Part shown: piece by piece, positions 37,237 to 47,290 of the stretch
Position numbering within the stretch: position 1 is the first letter of the stretch
Layout: the number at the start of each line of letters is the position of its first letter
Assembly (NCBI RefSeq): GCF_014700075.1
Contig: NZ_JACXBU010000008.1
Location: 1 to 64,000, forward strand
DNA length: 64,000 nt
Source: Pseudomonas sp. JM0905a
Lineage (GTDB): Bacteria > Pseudomonadota > Gammaproteobacteria > Pseudomonadales > Pseudomonadaceae
Reading direction: 5' to 3'
Position numbers and translations under genes: made by a program
The notes under the pieces: generated by a model
Told to the model about the DNA's origin: nothing
The model's input: the letters and a program-made list of their open reading frames with translations, nothing else
Databases searched by the model: none

Positions 37237-38895
37237 ATGCTCCAGTCCGTCTCCCCGAAAAACGACCTGCCCCTCGACGCCGAACCCGAAGCCAAGCCAC
37301 ACCAGGGGCTGTTCAGCCCCTTCGCCATTACCGCGTTCCGCATCATCTGGATCGCCAACCTGTTCGCCAATCTCGGCACCTGGGCACAGTCGGTGGCCGC
37401 TGCCTGGGTGGTCACCGAGGCCCACGCCAGCCCGCTGCTGGTGGCGATGATCCAGGTGGCGTCCGCCCTGCCCCTGGTGCTGCTGTCGATCCTCTCCGGG
37501 GTGCTGGCCGACAACCACGACCGGCGCAAGATCATGCTCGCAGGGCTCTGCTTCGAGATGAGCGGCGCCATCTTCCTCAGCACCATCGCCTTCCTCGGCA
37601 TTCTCGATCCCATCCTGCTGATCATTTCCATCCTCTGGATCAGCATCGGCGGCGCCGTCACCATTCCGGCCTGGCAGGCGGCGGTGAGCGAACAGGTACC
37701 CGGCGAGATGCTGGGCAATGCGGTGCTGCTCAACAGCGTCAACTACAACGTCGCCCGCGCCGCCGGCCCGGCACTCGGCGGGCTGATGCTCAGCGCCGTG
37801 GGCCCGGCCTGGGTGTTCCTGTTCAACTGCCTGTGCTATCTGGCGCTGATCTGGGCGATCTGGCGCTGGCGCCGCGAACTGCCAGTGCGCACCTTGCCGC
37901 CCGAGGGCCTGATGCAGGGAGTGGTGGCGGCGCTGCGCTTCACCCAGTACTCCAGCGTCACCCGCCTGGTGATGCTGCGCTCGTTCTCCTTCGGCATTTC
38001 CGCCAGCGCCGTGTGGGCTCTGCTGCCGCTGCTGGCGCACCGCAACCCGGATGGTGATGCCGCGGTGTATGGCTACATGCTCGGCGCGCTGGGCGCCGGG
38101 GCCATTGGTGGCAGCCTGCTGGTGAACCGGGGACGCCTGCTGATCGGCACCAGCCGGCTGATCAGCCTCGCCGGCCTGACCTTCGGCCTGGTGATGCTGG
38201 TACTGGGCACGCTGGACAGTCTCTGGGCGATCTTCCCTGCTCTGCTGACGGGCGGCATCTGCTGGATCGCGGCGGTGGCCAGCTACAACTCGGCGGTGCA
38301 GATCCTGGTGCCGGACTGGGTCAAGGCACGCGCCCTGGCGCTGTACCAGACGGCGATCTACGGCGGCCTGGCGCTGGGTTCCTATCTCTGGGGCCACCTG
38401 GCGGAGAGCATGGGCGTGAAGGGTGCGCTGTTCAGCGCGGGCGTGCTGATGATCGCCTGCGCCTTCCTGCTCTATCCGCGCCGTCTGCCTGAGCTGGACG
38501 CGTCCAGCATCGCCCACGCCGACAGCCCGCAACCGGGCCAGCCGGGCTTCGCCTTCAATCCGGACCGGGGCTCGGTGCTGGTGACCATCGAATACCGCAT
38601 TCCCCAGGAGCGCACCCGCGACTTCGTGCGGGCCAGCCGCCCGCTACGCCGTCTGCGGCTGCGCAACGGCGCCGACCGCTGGGCGCTCTATCGCGATGCC
38701 AGCGAGCCGGAGCTGTGGCAGGAAACCATGGTGGTGGAAAACTGGCTGCAGCACCTGCGGATGCTCGATCGCCTGACCATCGCCGACAAGGCGATCATCG
38801 ACAACCTGACCATGCTGCACCGAGGCGACGGCCCACCCCGCGTACGCCACGGGGTGAGCTATGAATCGGGGAGCTACGAAACGCTCCAGCCGTAG
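37237..38895 (+). CDS. MFS transporter (MFS_3/EntS-like) with a C-terminal soluble domain
   Basis: A 552-residue protein. Residues ~30-410 form about 12 membrane helices with FRIIWIANLFANLGTWAQ and SGVLADNHDRRKIM (MFS motif A). The last ~120 residues (from about 435, VLVTIEYRIPQERTRDFVRA) look like an added antibiotic-monooxygenase-type domain, as in other Pseudomonas members. AAGGA at 37224-37228 fits the ATG at 37237 better than the ATG at 37228. The stop TAG is the first TAG of the GTAGGTTG repeat at 38891. Substrate unknown. Confidence 0.8.
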   Translation: MLQSVSPKNDLPLDAEPEAKPHQGLFSPFAITAFRIIWIANLFANLGTWAQSVAAAWVVTEAHASPLLVAMIQVASALPLVLLSILSGVLADNHDRRKIMLAGLCFEMSGAIFLSTIAFLGILDPILLIISILWISIGGAVTIPAWQAAVSEQVPGEMLGNAVLLNSVNYNVARAAGPALGGLMLSAVGPAWVFLFNCLCYLALIWAIWRWRRELPVRTLPPEGLMQGVVAALRFTQYSSVTRLVMLRSFSFGISASAVWALLPLLAHRNPDGDAAVYGYMLGALGAGAIGGSLLVNRGRLLIGTSRLISLAGLTFGLVMLVLGTLDSLWAIFPALLTGGICWIAAVASYNSAVQILVPDWVKARALALYQTAIYGGLALGSYLWGHLAESMGVKGALFSAGVLMIACAFLLYPRRLPELDASSIAHADSPQPGQPGFAFNPDRGSVLVTIEYRIPQERTRDFVRASRPLRRLRLRNGADRWALYRDASEPELWQETMVVENWLQHLRMLDRLTIADKAIIDNLTMLHRGDGPPRVRHGVSYESGSYETLQP

Positions 38896-38973
38896 GTTGT
38901 GGCTGAGCTCAGCGAAGCCCAACGGTGCGCGGCCCATGGCCTGAACGTTGGGCCTCGCGGAGCGAGGACCAAC

Positions 38974-38977
<4 letters not shown>
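38891..38977. repeat. GTAGGTTG palindrome supplying both convergent stop codons
   Basis: CGTAGGTTG at the left end supplies TAG (38893-38895) to the MFS gene; the complementary right end supplies TAG (38976-38974) to cysK. The inner arms CAGCGAAGCCCAACG and CGTTGGGCCTCGC can form a long hairpin, so it may also serve as a bidirectional 3' structure. Confidence 0.8.
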
Positions 38978-39948
<971 letters not shown>

Positions 39949-40047
39949 GGCGGAATCCTTGTCATGGCGGGAAAAAGGAGCCGCAAGCCTAAGGCGGTGC
40001 CACAACAGCGTCCAGCGCTCTCCGAGTCGGACAGAGGGCATTCCTGC

Positions 40048-40064
40048 CATTCAGTGACTGAATG
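40048..40064. promoter_or_regulatory. Perfect palindrome in the cysK-moxR divergent region
   Basis: CATTCAGT-G-ACTGAATG, 17 bp, centred 108 bp before cysK and just upstream of the predicted moxR -35. A good candidate operator for a dimeric regulator; none is encoded next to it. Confidence 0.5.
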
Positions 40065-40075
40065 AAGGTTCTGCG

Positions 40076-40105
40076 TTCACAGTCGACTTGTGCGCGCGTT
40101 ATAGT
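40076..40105 (+). promoter_or_regulatory. Predicted sigma-70 promoter of the MoxR gene
   Basis: TTCACA (40076-40081), 18-bp spacer, TATAGT (40100-40105). The leader contains CCGGTT/AACCGG (40132-40147), a small stem before the ATG at 40172. Confidence 0.5.
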
Positions 40106-40171
40106 CAGGCCTTTCCCAAATACTGAACCGTCCGGTTTTCCAACCGGAGTGATACGTCCGAGGATTCCCCG

Positions 40172-41017
40172 ATGAAGTTCGAAGGCACCCAGTCCTACGT
40201 CGCCACCGACGACCTCAAGCTCGCGGTGAACGCCGCCATCACCCTGCAGCGCCCGCTGCTGGTCAAGGGCGAGCCAGGTACCGGCAAGACCATGCTGGCC
40301 GAGCAGCTGGCCGAGTCCTTCGGCGCCAGGCTGATCACCTGGCACATCAAGTCCACCACCAAGGCACACCAGGGCCTGTACGAGTACGACGCGGTGAGCC
40401 GCCTGCGGGATTCCCAGCTGAATTCCGACAAGGTCCACGACGTTCGCAACTACATCAAGAAAGGCAAGCTGTGGGAGGCGTTCGAGTCCGAAGAGCGCGT
40501 GATCCTGCTGATCGACGAGATCGACAAGGCCGACATCGAGTTCCCGAACGACCTGCTGCAGGAACTCGACAAGATGGAGTTCTACGTTTACGAGACCAAC
40601 GAGACCATCAAGGCCAAGCAGCGCCCGATCATCATCATCACCTCCAACAACGAGAAAGAGCTGCCGGACGCCTTCCTGCGCCGCTGCTTCTTCCACTACA
40701 TCGCCTTCCCCGACCGCGACACGCTGCAGAAGATCGTCGACGTGCACTACCCGAATATCAGCAATTCGCTGGTATCCGAGGCGCTGGACGTGTTCTTCGA
40801 CGTGCGCAAGGTTCCGGGCCTGAAGAAGAAGCCCTCCACTTCCGAACTGGTGGACTGGCTGAAGCTGCTGATGGCCGACAACATCGGCGAAGCCGTGCTG
40901 CGCGAACGCGATCCCACCAAGGCCATCCCGCCGCTGGCCGGCGCCCTGGTGAAGAACGAGCAGGACGTGCAGCTGCTGGAGCGCCTGGCCTTCATGAGCC
41001 GCCGCGCCAGCCGCTGA
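40172..41017 (+). CDS. MoxR-family AAA+ ATPase
   Basis: A 281-residue AAA+ protein. Walker A GEPGTGKT (about 32-39), Walker B ILLIDEIDKAD (about 110-120), sensor 1 IIIITSNNE and an Arg-finger LRRCFFHY are visible. MoxR ATPases work with VWA-domain proteins as chaperones for complex or metalloenzyme assembly, and a VWA gene follows at 41515. The client is unknown. Confidence 0.88.
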   Translation: MKFEGTQSYVATDDLKLAVNAAITLQRPLLVKGEPGTGKTMLAEQLAESFGARLITWHIKSTTKAHQGLYEYDAVSRLRDSQLNSDKVHDVRNYIKKGKLWEAFESEERVILLIDEIDKADIEFPNDLLQELDKMEFYVYETNETIKAKQRPIIIITSNNEKELPDAFLRRCFFHYIAFPDRDTLQKIVDVHYPNISNSLVSEALDVFFDVRKVPGLKKKPSTSELVDWLKLLMADNIGEAVLRERDPTKAIPPLAGALVKNEQDVQLLERLAFMSRRASR

Positions 41018-41024
41018 CGAACCT

Positions 41025-41050
41025 CCCCTCTTCCGCTTGCGGGAGAGGGG
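41025..41050 (+). repeat. CCCCTCT/AGAGGGG hairpin repeat
   Basis: CCCCTCTTCCG (41025-41035) pairs with CGGGAGAGGGG (41040-41050), between the MoxR and GFA genes. Confidence 0.6.
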
Positions 41051-41090
41051 CCGGGGCTGAGGGTAATCCCGCCCACTTAGGAGATCAGCC

Positions 41091-41486
41091 ATGCATCACG
41101 GCAGTTGCCTGTGCGGCGCGGTGAAGTACGAGATCGACGCGCCCATCAATTCCGCCACCCATTGCCATTGCAGCCAGTGCCGCAAGGGCCACGGGGCGGC
41201 GTTCGGCACCTATGGCAACGTGCGCTGGAGCGCCTTCCGCCTGGTGCAGGGTGAGGATGTACTGACCCGGTTCCACTCCTCCCCCGGCGTGACCCGGACC
41301 TTCTGCCGGCAGTGCGGTTCCACCTTGCAGTGGTACAGCGAAAATGCCCATCCCGACTGGGTTTCGGTCGCCCTGGGCACGCTGGACTCGCCGCTTGGCC
41401 CGATCCCGCAGAAGCACATCTACCCGGAATCCAAGGCCGACTGGTACGCCATCGCCGACGGCCTGCCCCAGGAGCCCCGCTCCTGA
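41091..41486 (+). CDS. GFA/CENP-V-family zinc protein
   Basis: A 131-residue protein of the GFA fold: GSCLCGAVKYEID, then HCHCSQCRKGHGAAF and FCRQCGSTLQWY supply the two zinc sites. Named after a glutathione-dependent formaldehyde-activating enzyme, most members have no proven reaction. It sits between the MoxR and VWA genes, 73 and 28 bp away, and probably shares their transcript. Confidence 0.85.
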   Translation: MHHGSCLCGAVKYEIDAPINSATHCHCSQCRKGHGAAFGTYGNVRWSAFRLVQGEDVLTRFHSSPGVTRTFCRQCGSTLQWYSENAHPDWVSVALGTLDSPLGPIPQKHIYPESKADWYAIADGLPQEPRS

Positions 41487-41514
41487 GAACCAACAGATAG
41501 ATGAGGGTGCAGCC

Positions 41515-42693
41515 ATGCTGCTCAACCTGTTCAACGAAATGCGCGCAGCCAAGGTGCCGGTGTCGGTCCGTGAGCTGCTGGACCTGATCAACGCGTTGAA
41601 ACACAACGTGGTGTTCGCCGACATGGACGAGTTCTACTTCCTCGCCCGCACGGTGCTGGTCAAGGACGAGCGCCATTTCGACAAGTTCGACCGCGCCTTC
41701 TCCGCCTACTTCAAGGGCCTGGAGAAGCTCGACGACTACCTCCAGGCGCTGATTCCCGAGGAATGGCTGCGCAAGGAATTCGAACGCATGCTCACCGATG
41801 AGGAGCGTGCGCAGATCCAGTCCCTCGGCGGCCTGGACAAACTGATCGAAGAGTTCAAGAAACGCCTCGAAGAGCAGAAGGAACGCCACGCCGGCGGCAA
41901 CAAGTGGATCGGCACCGGCGGGACCAGCCCCTTCGGCTCCGGCGGCTTCAACCCCGAAGGCATCCGCGTGGGCGATGCCGGCAAGCGCCAGGGCCGGGCG
42001 GTGAAGGTCTGGGACCAGCGTGAGTACAAGAACCTCGACGACCAGGTGGAACTGGGCACCCGCAACATCAAGGTCGCCCTGCGTCGCCTGCGCAAGTTCG
42101 CCCGCGAAGGTGCGGCCGAAGAGCTGGACCTGGACGGCACCATCGACCACACCGCCCGCGACGCCGGCCTGCTCAATATCCAGATGCGCCCGGAACGCCG
42201 CAACACCGTGAAACTGCTCCTGCTGCTGGATATCGGCGGCTCCATGGACGCCCACGTGAAGGTCTGCGAAGAGCTCTTCTCGGCGTGCAAGACCGAGTTC
42301 AAGCACCTGGAGTACTTCTACTTCCACAACTTCATCTACGAATCGGTGTGGAAGAACAACCTGCGCCGCACTTCCGAGCGCACCTCCACCCTCGACCTGC
42401 TGCACAAGTACGGCCCGGACTACAAAGTGGTTTTCGTCGGCGATGCTGCCATGGCGCCCTACGAAATCACCCAGGCCGGTGGCAGCGTCGAACACTGGAA
42501 CGAAGAACCGGGCTACGTCTGGATGAAACGCTTCATGGAGAAGTACAAGAAGCTCATCTGGATCAATCCCTACCCCAAGGACACCTGGAACTACACCGCC
42601 TCCACCAACATCGTCCGCGAGTTGATCAACGACCAGATGCACCCCCTGACCCTGCAGGGGCTGGAGGAAGGGATGAGGTTCCTCTCGAAATGA
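41515..42693 (+). CDS. VWA-domain protein (CoxE-like), MoxR partner
   Basis: A 392-residue soluble protein. The C-terminal VWA domain carries the metal-site motif as LLLDIGGSMDAH (DxGxS instead of DxSxS, about residue 237), with a TxD-like loop later. The N-terminal half is helical with charged stretches (LIEEFKKRLEEQKERHAGG). ATG at 41515 follows GAGGG. MoxR and CoxE-type proteins act together in assembling metal centres or complexes; specific target unknown. Confidence 0.84.
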   Translation: MLLNLFNEMRAAKVPVSVRELLDLINALKHNVVFADMDEFYFLARTVLVKDERHFDKFDRAFSAYFKGLEKLDDYLQALIPEEWLRKEFERMLTDEERAQIQSLGGLDKLIEEFKKRLEEQKERHAGGNKWIGTGGTSPFGSGGFNPEGIRVGDAGKRQGRAVKVWDQREYKNLDDQVELGTRNIKVALRRLRKFAREGAAEELDLDGTIDHTARDAGLLNIQMRPERRNTVKLLLLLDIGGSMDAHVKVCEELFSACKTEFKHLEYFYFHNFIYESVWKNNLRRTSERTSTLDLLHKYGPDYKVVFVGDAAMAPYEITQAGGSVEHWNEEPGYVWMKRFMEKYKKLIWINPYPKDTWNYTASTNIVRELINDQMHPLTLQGLEEGMRFLSK

Positions 42694-42696
42694 ACA

Positions 42697-42718
42697 AACG
42701 GGCCCGGAAGGGCCCGTT
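42697..42718 (+). terminator. Stem-loop terminator after the VWA gene
   Basis: AACGGGCCC (42697-42705), loop GGAA, GGGCCCGTT (42710-42718), then CTACTTTG. Strong stem, weak T-run. Confidence 0.7.
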
Positions 42719-42775
42719 CTACTTTGTGACCAAAGCCGCTAGGCTTGGCGCTTATTTCCTGGAAACGAGCCGATC

Positions 42776-43270
42776 ATGCAAGACATCTCCCTGCAGGACA
42801 TCGCCGCGCCGGACGGCGTCTGCTACGGCTGTGGCGGCCGCAACCATCACGGCCTGCATATCAAGAGCCGCTGGCACGAGGACGGCGTACACGTCGTGGC
42901 CGAACACGTGCCGGATGCCAAGTACTGCGGCTGGCCGGACCTGGTGTATGGCGGGCTGATCGCCATGCTGGTGGACTGCCACTCCAACTGGACCGCCATG
43001 GCCTACCACTACCGTGACGAGGGCCGCGAGCCCGGCAGCCTGCCACGCATCGAATGCGTCACCGGCAATCTCGGTATCAAGTTCATCAAGCCGACACCCA
43101 TGGGCGTGCCGCTGCTGCTGCGTGCCCGGCTGGAAGGTGAACCGGGGCGCAAGACCCGGGTGATCTGTGAGGTTTATGCGGGGGAGCTGCTGACCGCCGT
43201 CGGCGATTCCGTCTTCGTCCGGGTAGACACCGGGCAACTGGCCGCGACGGCCCACGGCCGCGAGTCCTGA
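42776..43270 (+). CDS. Hotdog-fold thioesterase (PaaI/4HBT type)
   Basis: A 164-residue protein. The N-terminal CYGCGGRNHHGLHIK motif and the VYGGLIAMLVDCHSNWTAM helix with catalytic-type Asp (about residue 66) fit the 4HBT-like superfamily. The likely reaction is acyl-CoA hydrolysis; substrate unknown. It follows a terminator and is monocistronic. Confidence 0.78.
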   Translation: MQDISLQDIAAPDGVCYGCGGRNHHGLHIKSRWHEDGVHVVAEHVPDAKYCGWPDLVYGGLIAMLVDCHSNWTAMAYHYRDEGREPGSLPRIECVTGNLGIKFIKPTPMGVPLLLRARLEGEPGRKTRVICEVYAGELLTAVGDSVFVRVDTGQLAATAHGRES

Positions 43271-43280
43271 GCATCGAACT

Positions 43281-43366
43281 GTAGGTTGGTGCAGAGCGCA
43301 GCGAAGCCCAACATGCAGGGGCCACGCTTTCATCGTTGGGCTTCGCGTAGCTCAGCCACAACCTAC
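43281..43366. repeat. GTAGGTTGG palindrome
   Basis: Starts GTAGGTTGGTGCAGAGCGCA and ends CCACAACCTAC, with inner GCGAAGCCCAAC / GTTGGGCTTCGC arms. Lies between convergent genes. Confidence 0.8.
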
Positions 43367-43384
43367 AACTGTCTTCGCTAAGGA

Positions 43385-44158
43385 TCAGGCACGGCCCTGG
43401 GTAATGATTTCGCCGCGGCGCCAGAGAATCCACTCGCCCGGCTGATAGATGTTCCAGGTTTCGTTGTCGGTCAGGGGCTCAGTGGCGATCACCGTCACCA
43501 CGTCGTTGGGCGTGGTTTCCGCCTGGAAGTTCACGGTCAGGTCGGCGTCCTTCAGGCTCGCAGGGCCGAAAGGCGCGCGGCGGGTGATGTGGGCCAGCTT
43601 GGTGGAGCAGAAACTGAACAGCCAGTCGCCGTCGCTCAGCAGGCAGTTGAACACGCCCCTCTGGCGGTATTCGAAGCAGGCCTGGATCAGCACCGGCAGG
43701 AGGATTTCCGCCATCACCGGTTCGGGGAAGGCACCGCGCACGCGGTTCAGCAGGTCGCAGAAGGCGGCTTCGCTGTCGGTGTCACCGACCGGGCTGTAGA
43801 AGCCTTTCGGCGGCTCGAAGCCGGCCAGTTGGCCGTTGTGGGCGAAGCACCAGTTGCGGCCCCAGAGCTCGCGCACGAAGGGGTGGGTGTTGGACAGGCA
43901 GACCTTGCCGACATTGGCCTGGCGGATATGGCCGATCACCGTCTCACTCTTGATCGGGTAGCGCTGCACCAGGCGCGCCACTTCGGATTCGACGCTGGCC
44001 GAGGGGTCCTGGAACAGGCGCAGGCCGCGTCCTTCATAGAAACCGATGCCCCAGCCGTCGCGGTGTGGGCCGGTGCCGCCGCCACGTTGCATCAGGCCGG
44101 TGAAGCTGAAGACGATATCGGTGGGGACGTTGGCGCTCATGCCAAGCAATTCGCACAT
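43385..44158 (-). CDS. Class II glutamine amidotransferase (YafJ/DUG3-like)
   Basis: A 257-residue Ntn-hydrolase with the catalytic Cys2 exposed by Met removal ([16 protein letters not shown]). Typical marks are [15 protein letters not shown] (about 32), the [13 protein letters not shown] loop and [13 protein letters not shown]. It resembles the glutamine amidase half without a synthetase domain; YafJ- and Dug3-like proteins handle gamma-glutamyl compounds. Its start is 3 bp from the HIT stop, indicating one transcript (HIT then this gene). Confidence 0.85.
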   Translation of the reverse strand: MCELLGMSANVPTDIVFSFTGLMQRGGGTGPHRDGWGIGFYEGRGLRLFQDPSASVESEVARLVQRYPIKSETVIGHIRQANVGKVCLSNTHPFVRELWGRNWCFAHNGQLAGFEPPKGFYSPVGDTDSEAAFCDLLNRVRGAFPEPVMAEILLPVLIQACFEYRQRGVFNCLLSDGDWLFSFCSTKLAHITRRAPFGPASLKDADLTVNFQAETTPNDVVTVIATEPLTDNETWNIYQPGEWILWRRGEIITQGRA

Positions 44159-44161
44159 GGT

Positions 44162-44608
44162 TCAGAATTCCAGCTTCAGGGCGTTTTTCAATTGTTCGGC
44201 TTCGCGTTCCAGGCGCGCCTGCACGGCAGAGCGGCCAAGGGGAAGGAAGCGGGTCAGGGCTCGCCAGAGCAGGCCGGCGAGGTCGCCACGGCGACGGGGA
44301 ATCAGGTGCAGATGCAGGTGCGGTACGTGCTGGTTGGAGGCCGGGCCGTCGTTGACCAGCAGGTTGATGCCCTCACGTCCATAGCCGGCCCAGCGCAGGG
44401 CCTGGCTCAGGCGCGCGGTCAGGGCGAGCAGACGGTCGCGGGCATCGGCGGAGAGGTCGGTGAGCAAGGGCGCGTGTTCGCGGCTGACTACCAGCACATG
44501 CGCAGGCCTTAGCGGGTAGATGTCCAGCAGCACCAGGAAATGCTCGTCTTCATGCAGCAGATGGGCCGGCAGCCTGCCAGCGGCGATGGCACAGAACACG
44601 CAGTCCAT
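44162..44608 (-). CDS. HIT-family nucleotide-binding protein
   Basis: A 148-residue histidine-triad protein. N-terminal DCVFCAIAAGRLPAHLLHED, then LRPAHVLVVSREH, and the triad HVPHLHLHLIPRR (about 103-115). The ATG at 44608 has AAGGAG at 6 bp; the frame is open to 44779 but the longer start lacks support. HIT proteins hydrolyse nucleoside-phosphate linkages; exact substrate unknown. Confidence 0.87.
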   Translation of the reverse strand: MDCVFCAIAAGRLPAHLLHEDEHFLVLLDIYPLRPAHVLVVSREHAPLLTDLSADARDRLLALTARLSQALRWAGYGREGINLLVNDGPASNQHVPHLHLHLIPRRRGDLAGLLWRALTRFLPLGRSAVQARLEREAEQLKNALKLEF

Positions 44609-44672
44609 GGGCGCTCCTTCACGGGAATGGCTCATGCTGAACGTGTCGTGCCCAGGCTGCAAGGCCCCGGCG

Positions 44673-45152
44673 TTACAGGCGGGGTTCGATTCGCAGGCGG
44701 CGGTCGCCGTTCTGATCGAAGCGGGTATCGGCGTCGGGCCGGCCGTCACGCATGACTTCACGCAGGGTCGGCTCGTCATCGGCCGGCTGTACCGCCTCGC
44801 GCTCGGCGCGGCGCGCCTTGAGCTTGTTTTCGATGGGCCAGCGAATGGCGGCGAACACCAGGTACAGGGTCAGGGCGATGATGCTGTACATGGTCAGGTC
44901 CAGCGCCGCCTTCCAGGCGTTGTTGCCGACCTTGAACACCAGGTCCAGGGCGGTGATGGCCACGGCCGGGGCGAACTGGTCCTTGGCCGGGTCGACGATG
45001 GTCGGGGTCAACAAAAGGACCGCTACCAGCACCCGCAGAGGCTCACGCAGCCAGCGCCACATCCAGCCAGTCAGGCGGAACCACACCAGCAGGCAGCCAA
45101 GCGCGGCCACTCCGTAGGCGGACCAGGCGAGCAGGTAGTCGTGTTCAGTCAT
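44673..45152 (-). CDS. Conserved inner-membrane protein, unknown function
   Basis: A 159-residue protein with about three membrane segments (about 10-30, 38-55, 82-110) and a charged C-terminal tail (WPIENKLKARRAEREAVQ). ATG at 45152 (MTEHDYLLAW). I recall an equivalent (PA1305-like) next to the HIT and oligopeptidase genes in P. aeruginosa. No catalytic motif seen. Confidence 0.7.
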   Translation of the reverse strand: MTEHDYLLAWSAYGVAALGCLLVWFRLTGWMWRWLREPLRVLVAVLLLTPTIVDPAKDQFAPAVAITALDLVFKVGNNAWKAALDLTMYSIIALTLYLVFAAIRWPIENKLKARRAEREAVQPADDEPTLREVMRDGRPDADTRFDQNGDRRLRIEPRL

Positions 45153-45247
45153 TGGCGTCCGTGGCAAGGCTGGCAAAAGGGCGCTTATGATAAACGCTTT
45201 TCGCGGTTCCGGCGCTCCTGCCGTCGCCGCCCGGCCTGCCTTCGAGA

Positions 45248-47290
45248 ATGCCCATGTCCCAAGCCCCCATCGCCCGCATCGAACCCGGTGACGACCCCTA
45301 CCGCTGGCTGGAAGAGCGCGACGCTCCCGAGGTACTCGCCCACCTCGAGGCGGAGAACGCCTGGCTGGAAACCGAGCTGGCCGACCAGAAGGAGCTGCGC
45401 GAGACGCTATTCCAGGAGATCAAGGGCCGCATCCGCGAGACCGACCTGTCCCTGCCGGTGCCCTGGGGCCCCTGGCTCTACTACCAGCGCACCACCGCCG
45501 GCGACGAGTACGCGCGCCATTACCGCTGCCCGCGTCCGGCGGACGGTTCCCTCATCCCGGACACGGCGGCCGAGGAACTGCTGCTGGACCCGAACGAGCT
45601 GGCGGCCGGTGGCTTTCTCTCCATCGGCGCCTTCAGCGTCAGCCCCGACCACACGCGCCTGGCCTACAGCCTGGACACCAGCGGCGACGAGATCTACCAG
45701 CTGTTCGTCAAGGAGCTGGCCAGCGGTGAGGTGACCGCCCTGCCCTTCGAGCAGTGCGACGGCAGCATGACCTGGGCCAACGACAGCGCCACCCTGTTCT
45801 TCGGCGAGCTGGACGACACCCATCGCCCGCACCGCCTGCACCGCCATCGCCTGGGCGAGGCCGGCGCCACCCAGGTGTTCGAGGAAGGCGACGGCCGCTT
45901 CTTCCTCCACTGCTACCGCGCCAGTTCCGAGCGTCAACTGATCCTGCTGCTGAACAGCAAGACCACCAGCGAATCCTGGGTGCTGGATGCCGACACGCCT
46001 GAAGGCGCCTGGACCTGCCTGGCGCCGCGCGAGGAGAACCACGAGTACTACGCCGACCACGGCCGGCTGAACGGGCAATGGGCCTGGCTGCTGCGCAGCA
46101 ACCAGACCGGCATCAACTTCGCCCTCTACCACGCCAACGAGCGAGAACCCACCCGCGCCCACTGGCAGGAACTGATCGCCCACGACGAGGCCCGCATGCT
46201 GGAGGGCATCAGCCTGAATGCCGGCGGTTTTGTCCTCAGCCTGCGTGAAGGCGGCCTGCCGATCGTCCAGGTGCACCCGGAAGGTGCCGCGCCCTACCCG
46301 CTGCAACTGCCGGACGCCGCCTACAGCCTCTATGTGCAGGACAACCTGGAGTTCGACAGCCCGTTCGTTCGCCTGCGTTACGAAGCCCTGAATCGCCCGG
46401 CCCAGGTTCGCCAGCTGGAACTGGCCAGCGGCGAACAGAAAGTGCTGAAGGAAACCCCGGTGGAAGGCCCCTTCGATGCCGATGCTTACGTCAGCCAGCG
46501 TCTCTGGGCGACGGCGGCGGACGGCACGCGCGTTCCTATCAGCCTGGTGGCCCGCCGCGAAGCACTCGGCAAGCCCGCCCCGCTCTACCTCTACGGCTAC
46601 GGCGCCTATGGCGAGAGCCTCGACCCCTGGTTCTCCCATGCACGGCTGAGCCTGCTGGATCGCGGCTTCGTCTTCGCCATCGCCCACGTGCGCGGCGGCG
46701 GCGAGCTGGGAGAAGCCTGGTACCGCGCCGGCAAGCTGGAGCACAAGACCAATACCTTCGGCGATTTCATCGCCTGCGCCGAACACCTGATCGCCGAGGG
46801 CTACACCAGCCGGGCGCAGTTGGCCGTCAGCGGCGGTAGCGCCGGTGGCCTGCTGATCGGAGCGGTACTCAACCTGCGCCCCGAACTCTTCGCCGCGGCC
46901 ATCGCCGAAGTACCGTTCGTGGATGTGCTGAACACCATGCAGAACCCCGACCTGCCGCTGACCGTGACCGAGTACGACGAGTGGGGCGACCCGAACGACC
47001 CCGAGGTGTTCGAGCGGATCAAGAGTTATGCGCCTTACGAGAACGTCCGCGCCCAGGCCTATCCGGCGATGCTGGTGGTGGCCGGCTACAACGACAGCCG
47101 CGTGCAGTACTGGGAAGCCGCCAAGTGGGTGGCGCGCCTGCGCGCAACCCGCACCGACAGCAACCCGCTGCTGCTCAAGACCGACCTCGGCGCCGGCCAC
47201 GGCGGCATGAGCGGCCGCTACCAGGCGCTGCGCGACGTGGCGCTGGAGTACGCCTTCCTGCTCAAGGTGCTGGGCCTTTCCGGTAACTGA
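45248..47290 (+). CDS. Oligopeptidase B-like serine peptidase (S9A)
   Basis: A 680-residue prolyl-oligopeptidase-family enzyme. The N-terminal beta-propeller begins DDPYRWLEE and the C-terminal alpha/beta hydrolase has the nucleophile in AVSGGSAGGLLIG (about 530), the Asp in AGYNDSRVQYWE and the His in GAGHGGMSGR. Oligopeptidase B cuts short peptides after basic residues; final specificity not proven. Start at 45248 or at 45254 (both ATG). It diverges from the membrane-protein gene. Confidence 0.88.
   Translation: MPMSQAPIARIEPGDDPYRWLEERDAPEVLAHLEAENAWLETELADQKELRETLFQEIKGRIRETDLSLPVPWGPWLYYQRTTAGDEYARHYRCPRPADGSLIPDTAAEELLLDPNELAAGGFLSIGAFSVSPDHTRLAYSLDTSGDEIYQLFVKELASGEVTALPFEQCDGSMTWANDSATLFFGELDDTHRPHRLHRHRLGEAGATQVFEEGDGRFFLHCYRASSERQLILLLNSKTTSESWVLDADTPEGAWTCLAPREENHEYYADHGRLNGQWAWLLRSNQTGINFALYHANEREPTRAHWQELIAHDEARMLEGISLNAGGFVLSLREGGLPIVQVHPEGAAPYPLQLPDAAYSLYVQDNLEFDSPFVRLRYEALNRPAQVRQLELASGEQKVLKETPVEGPFDADAYVSQRLWATAADGTRVPISLVARREALGKPAPLYLYGYGAYGESLDPWFSHARLSLLDRGFVFAIAHVRGGGELGEAWYRAGKLEHKTNTFGDFIACAEHLIAEGYTSRAQLAVSGGSAGGLLIGAVLNLRPELFAAAIAEVPFVDVLNTMQNPDLPLTVTEYDEWGDPNDPEVFERIKSYAPYENVRAQAYPAMLVVAGYNDSRVQYWEAAKWVARLRATRTDSNPLLLKTDLGAGHGGMSGRYQALRDVALEYAFLLKVLGLSGN

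Noticed and set aside
35940-37742. 600-residue version of the second polyamine-binding protein
   Set aside because: The extra N-terminal ~240 residues are antisense to the MFS gene; the ATG at 37025 begins a proper signal peptide.
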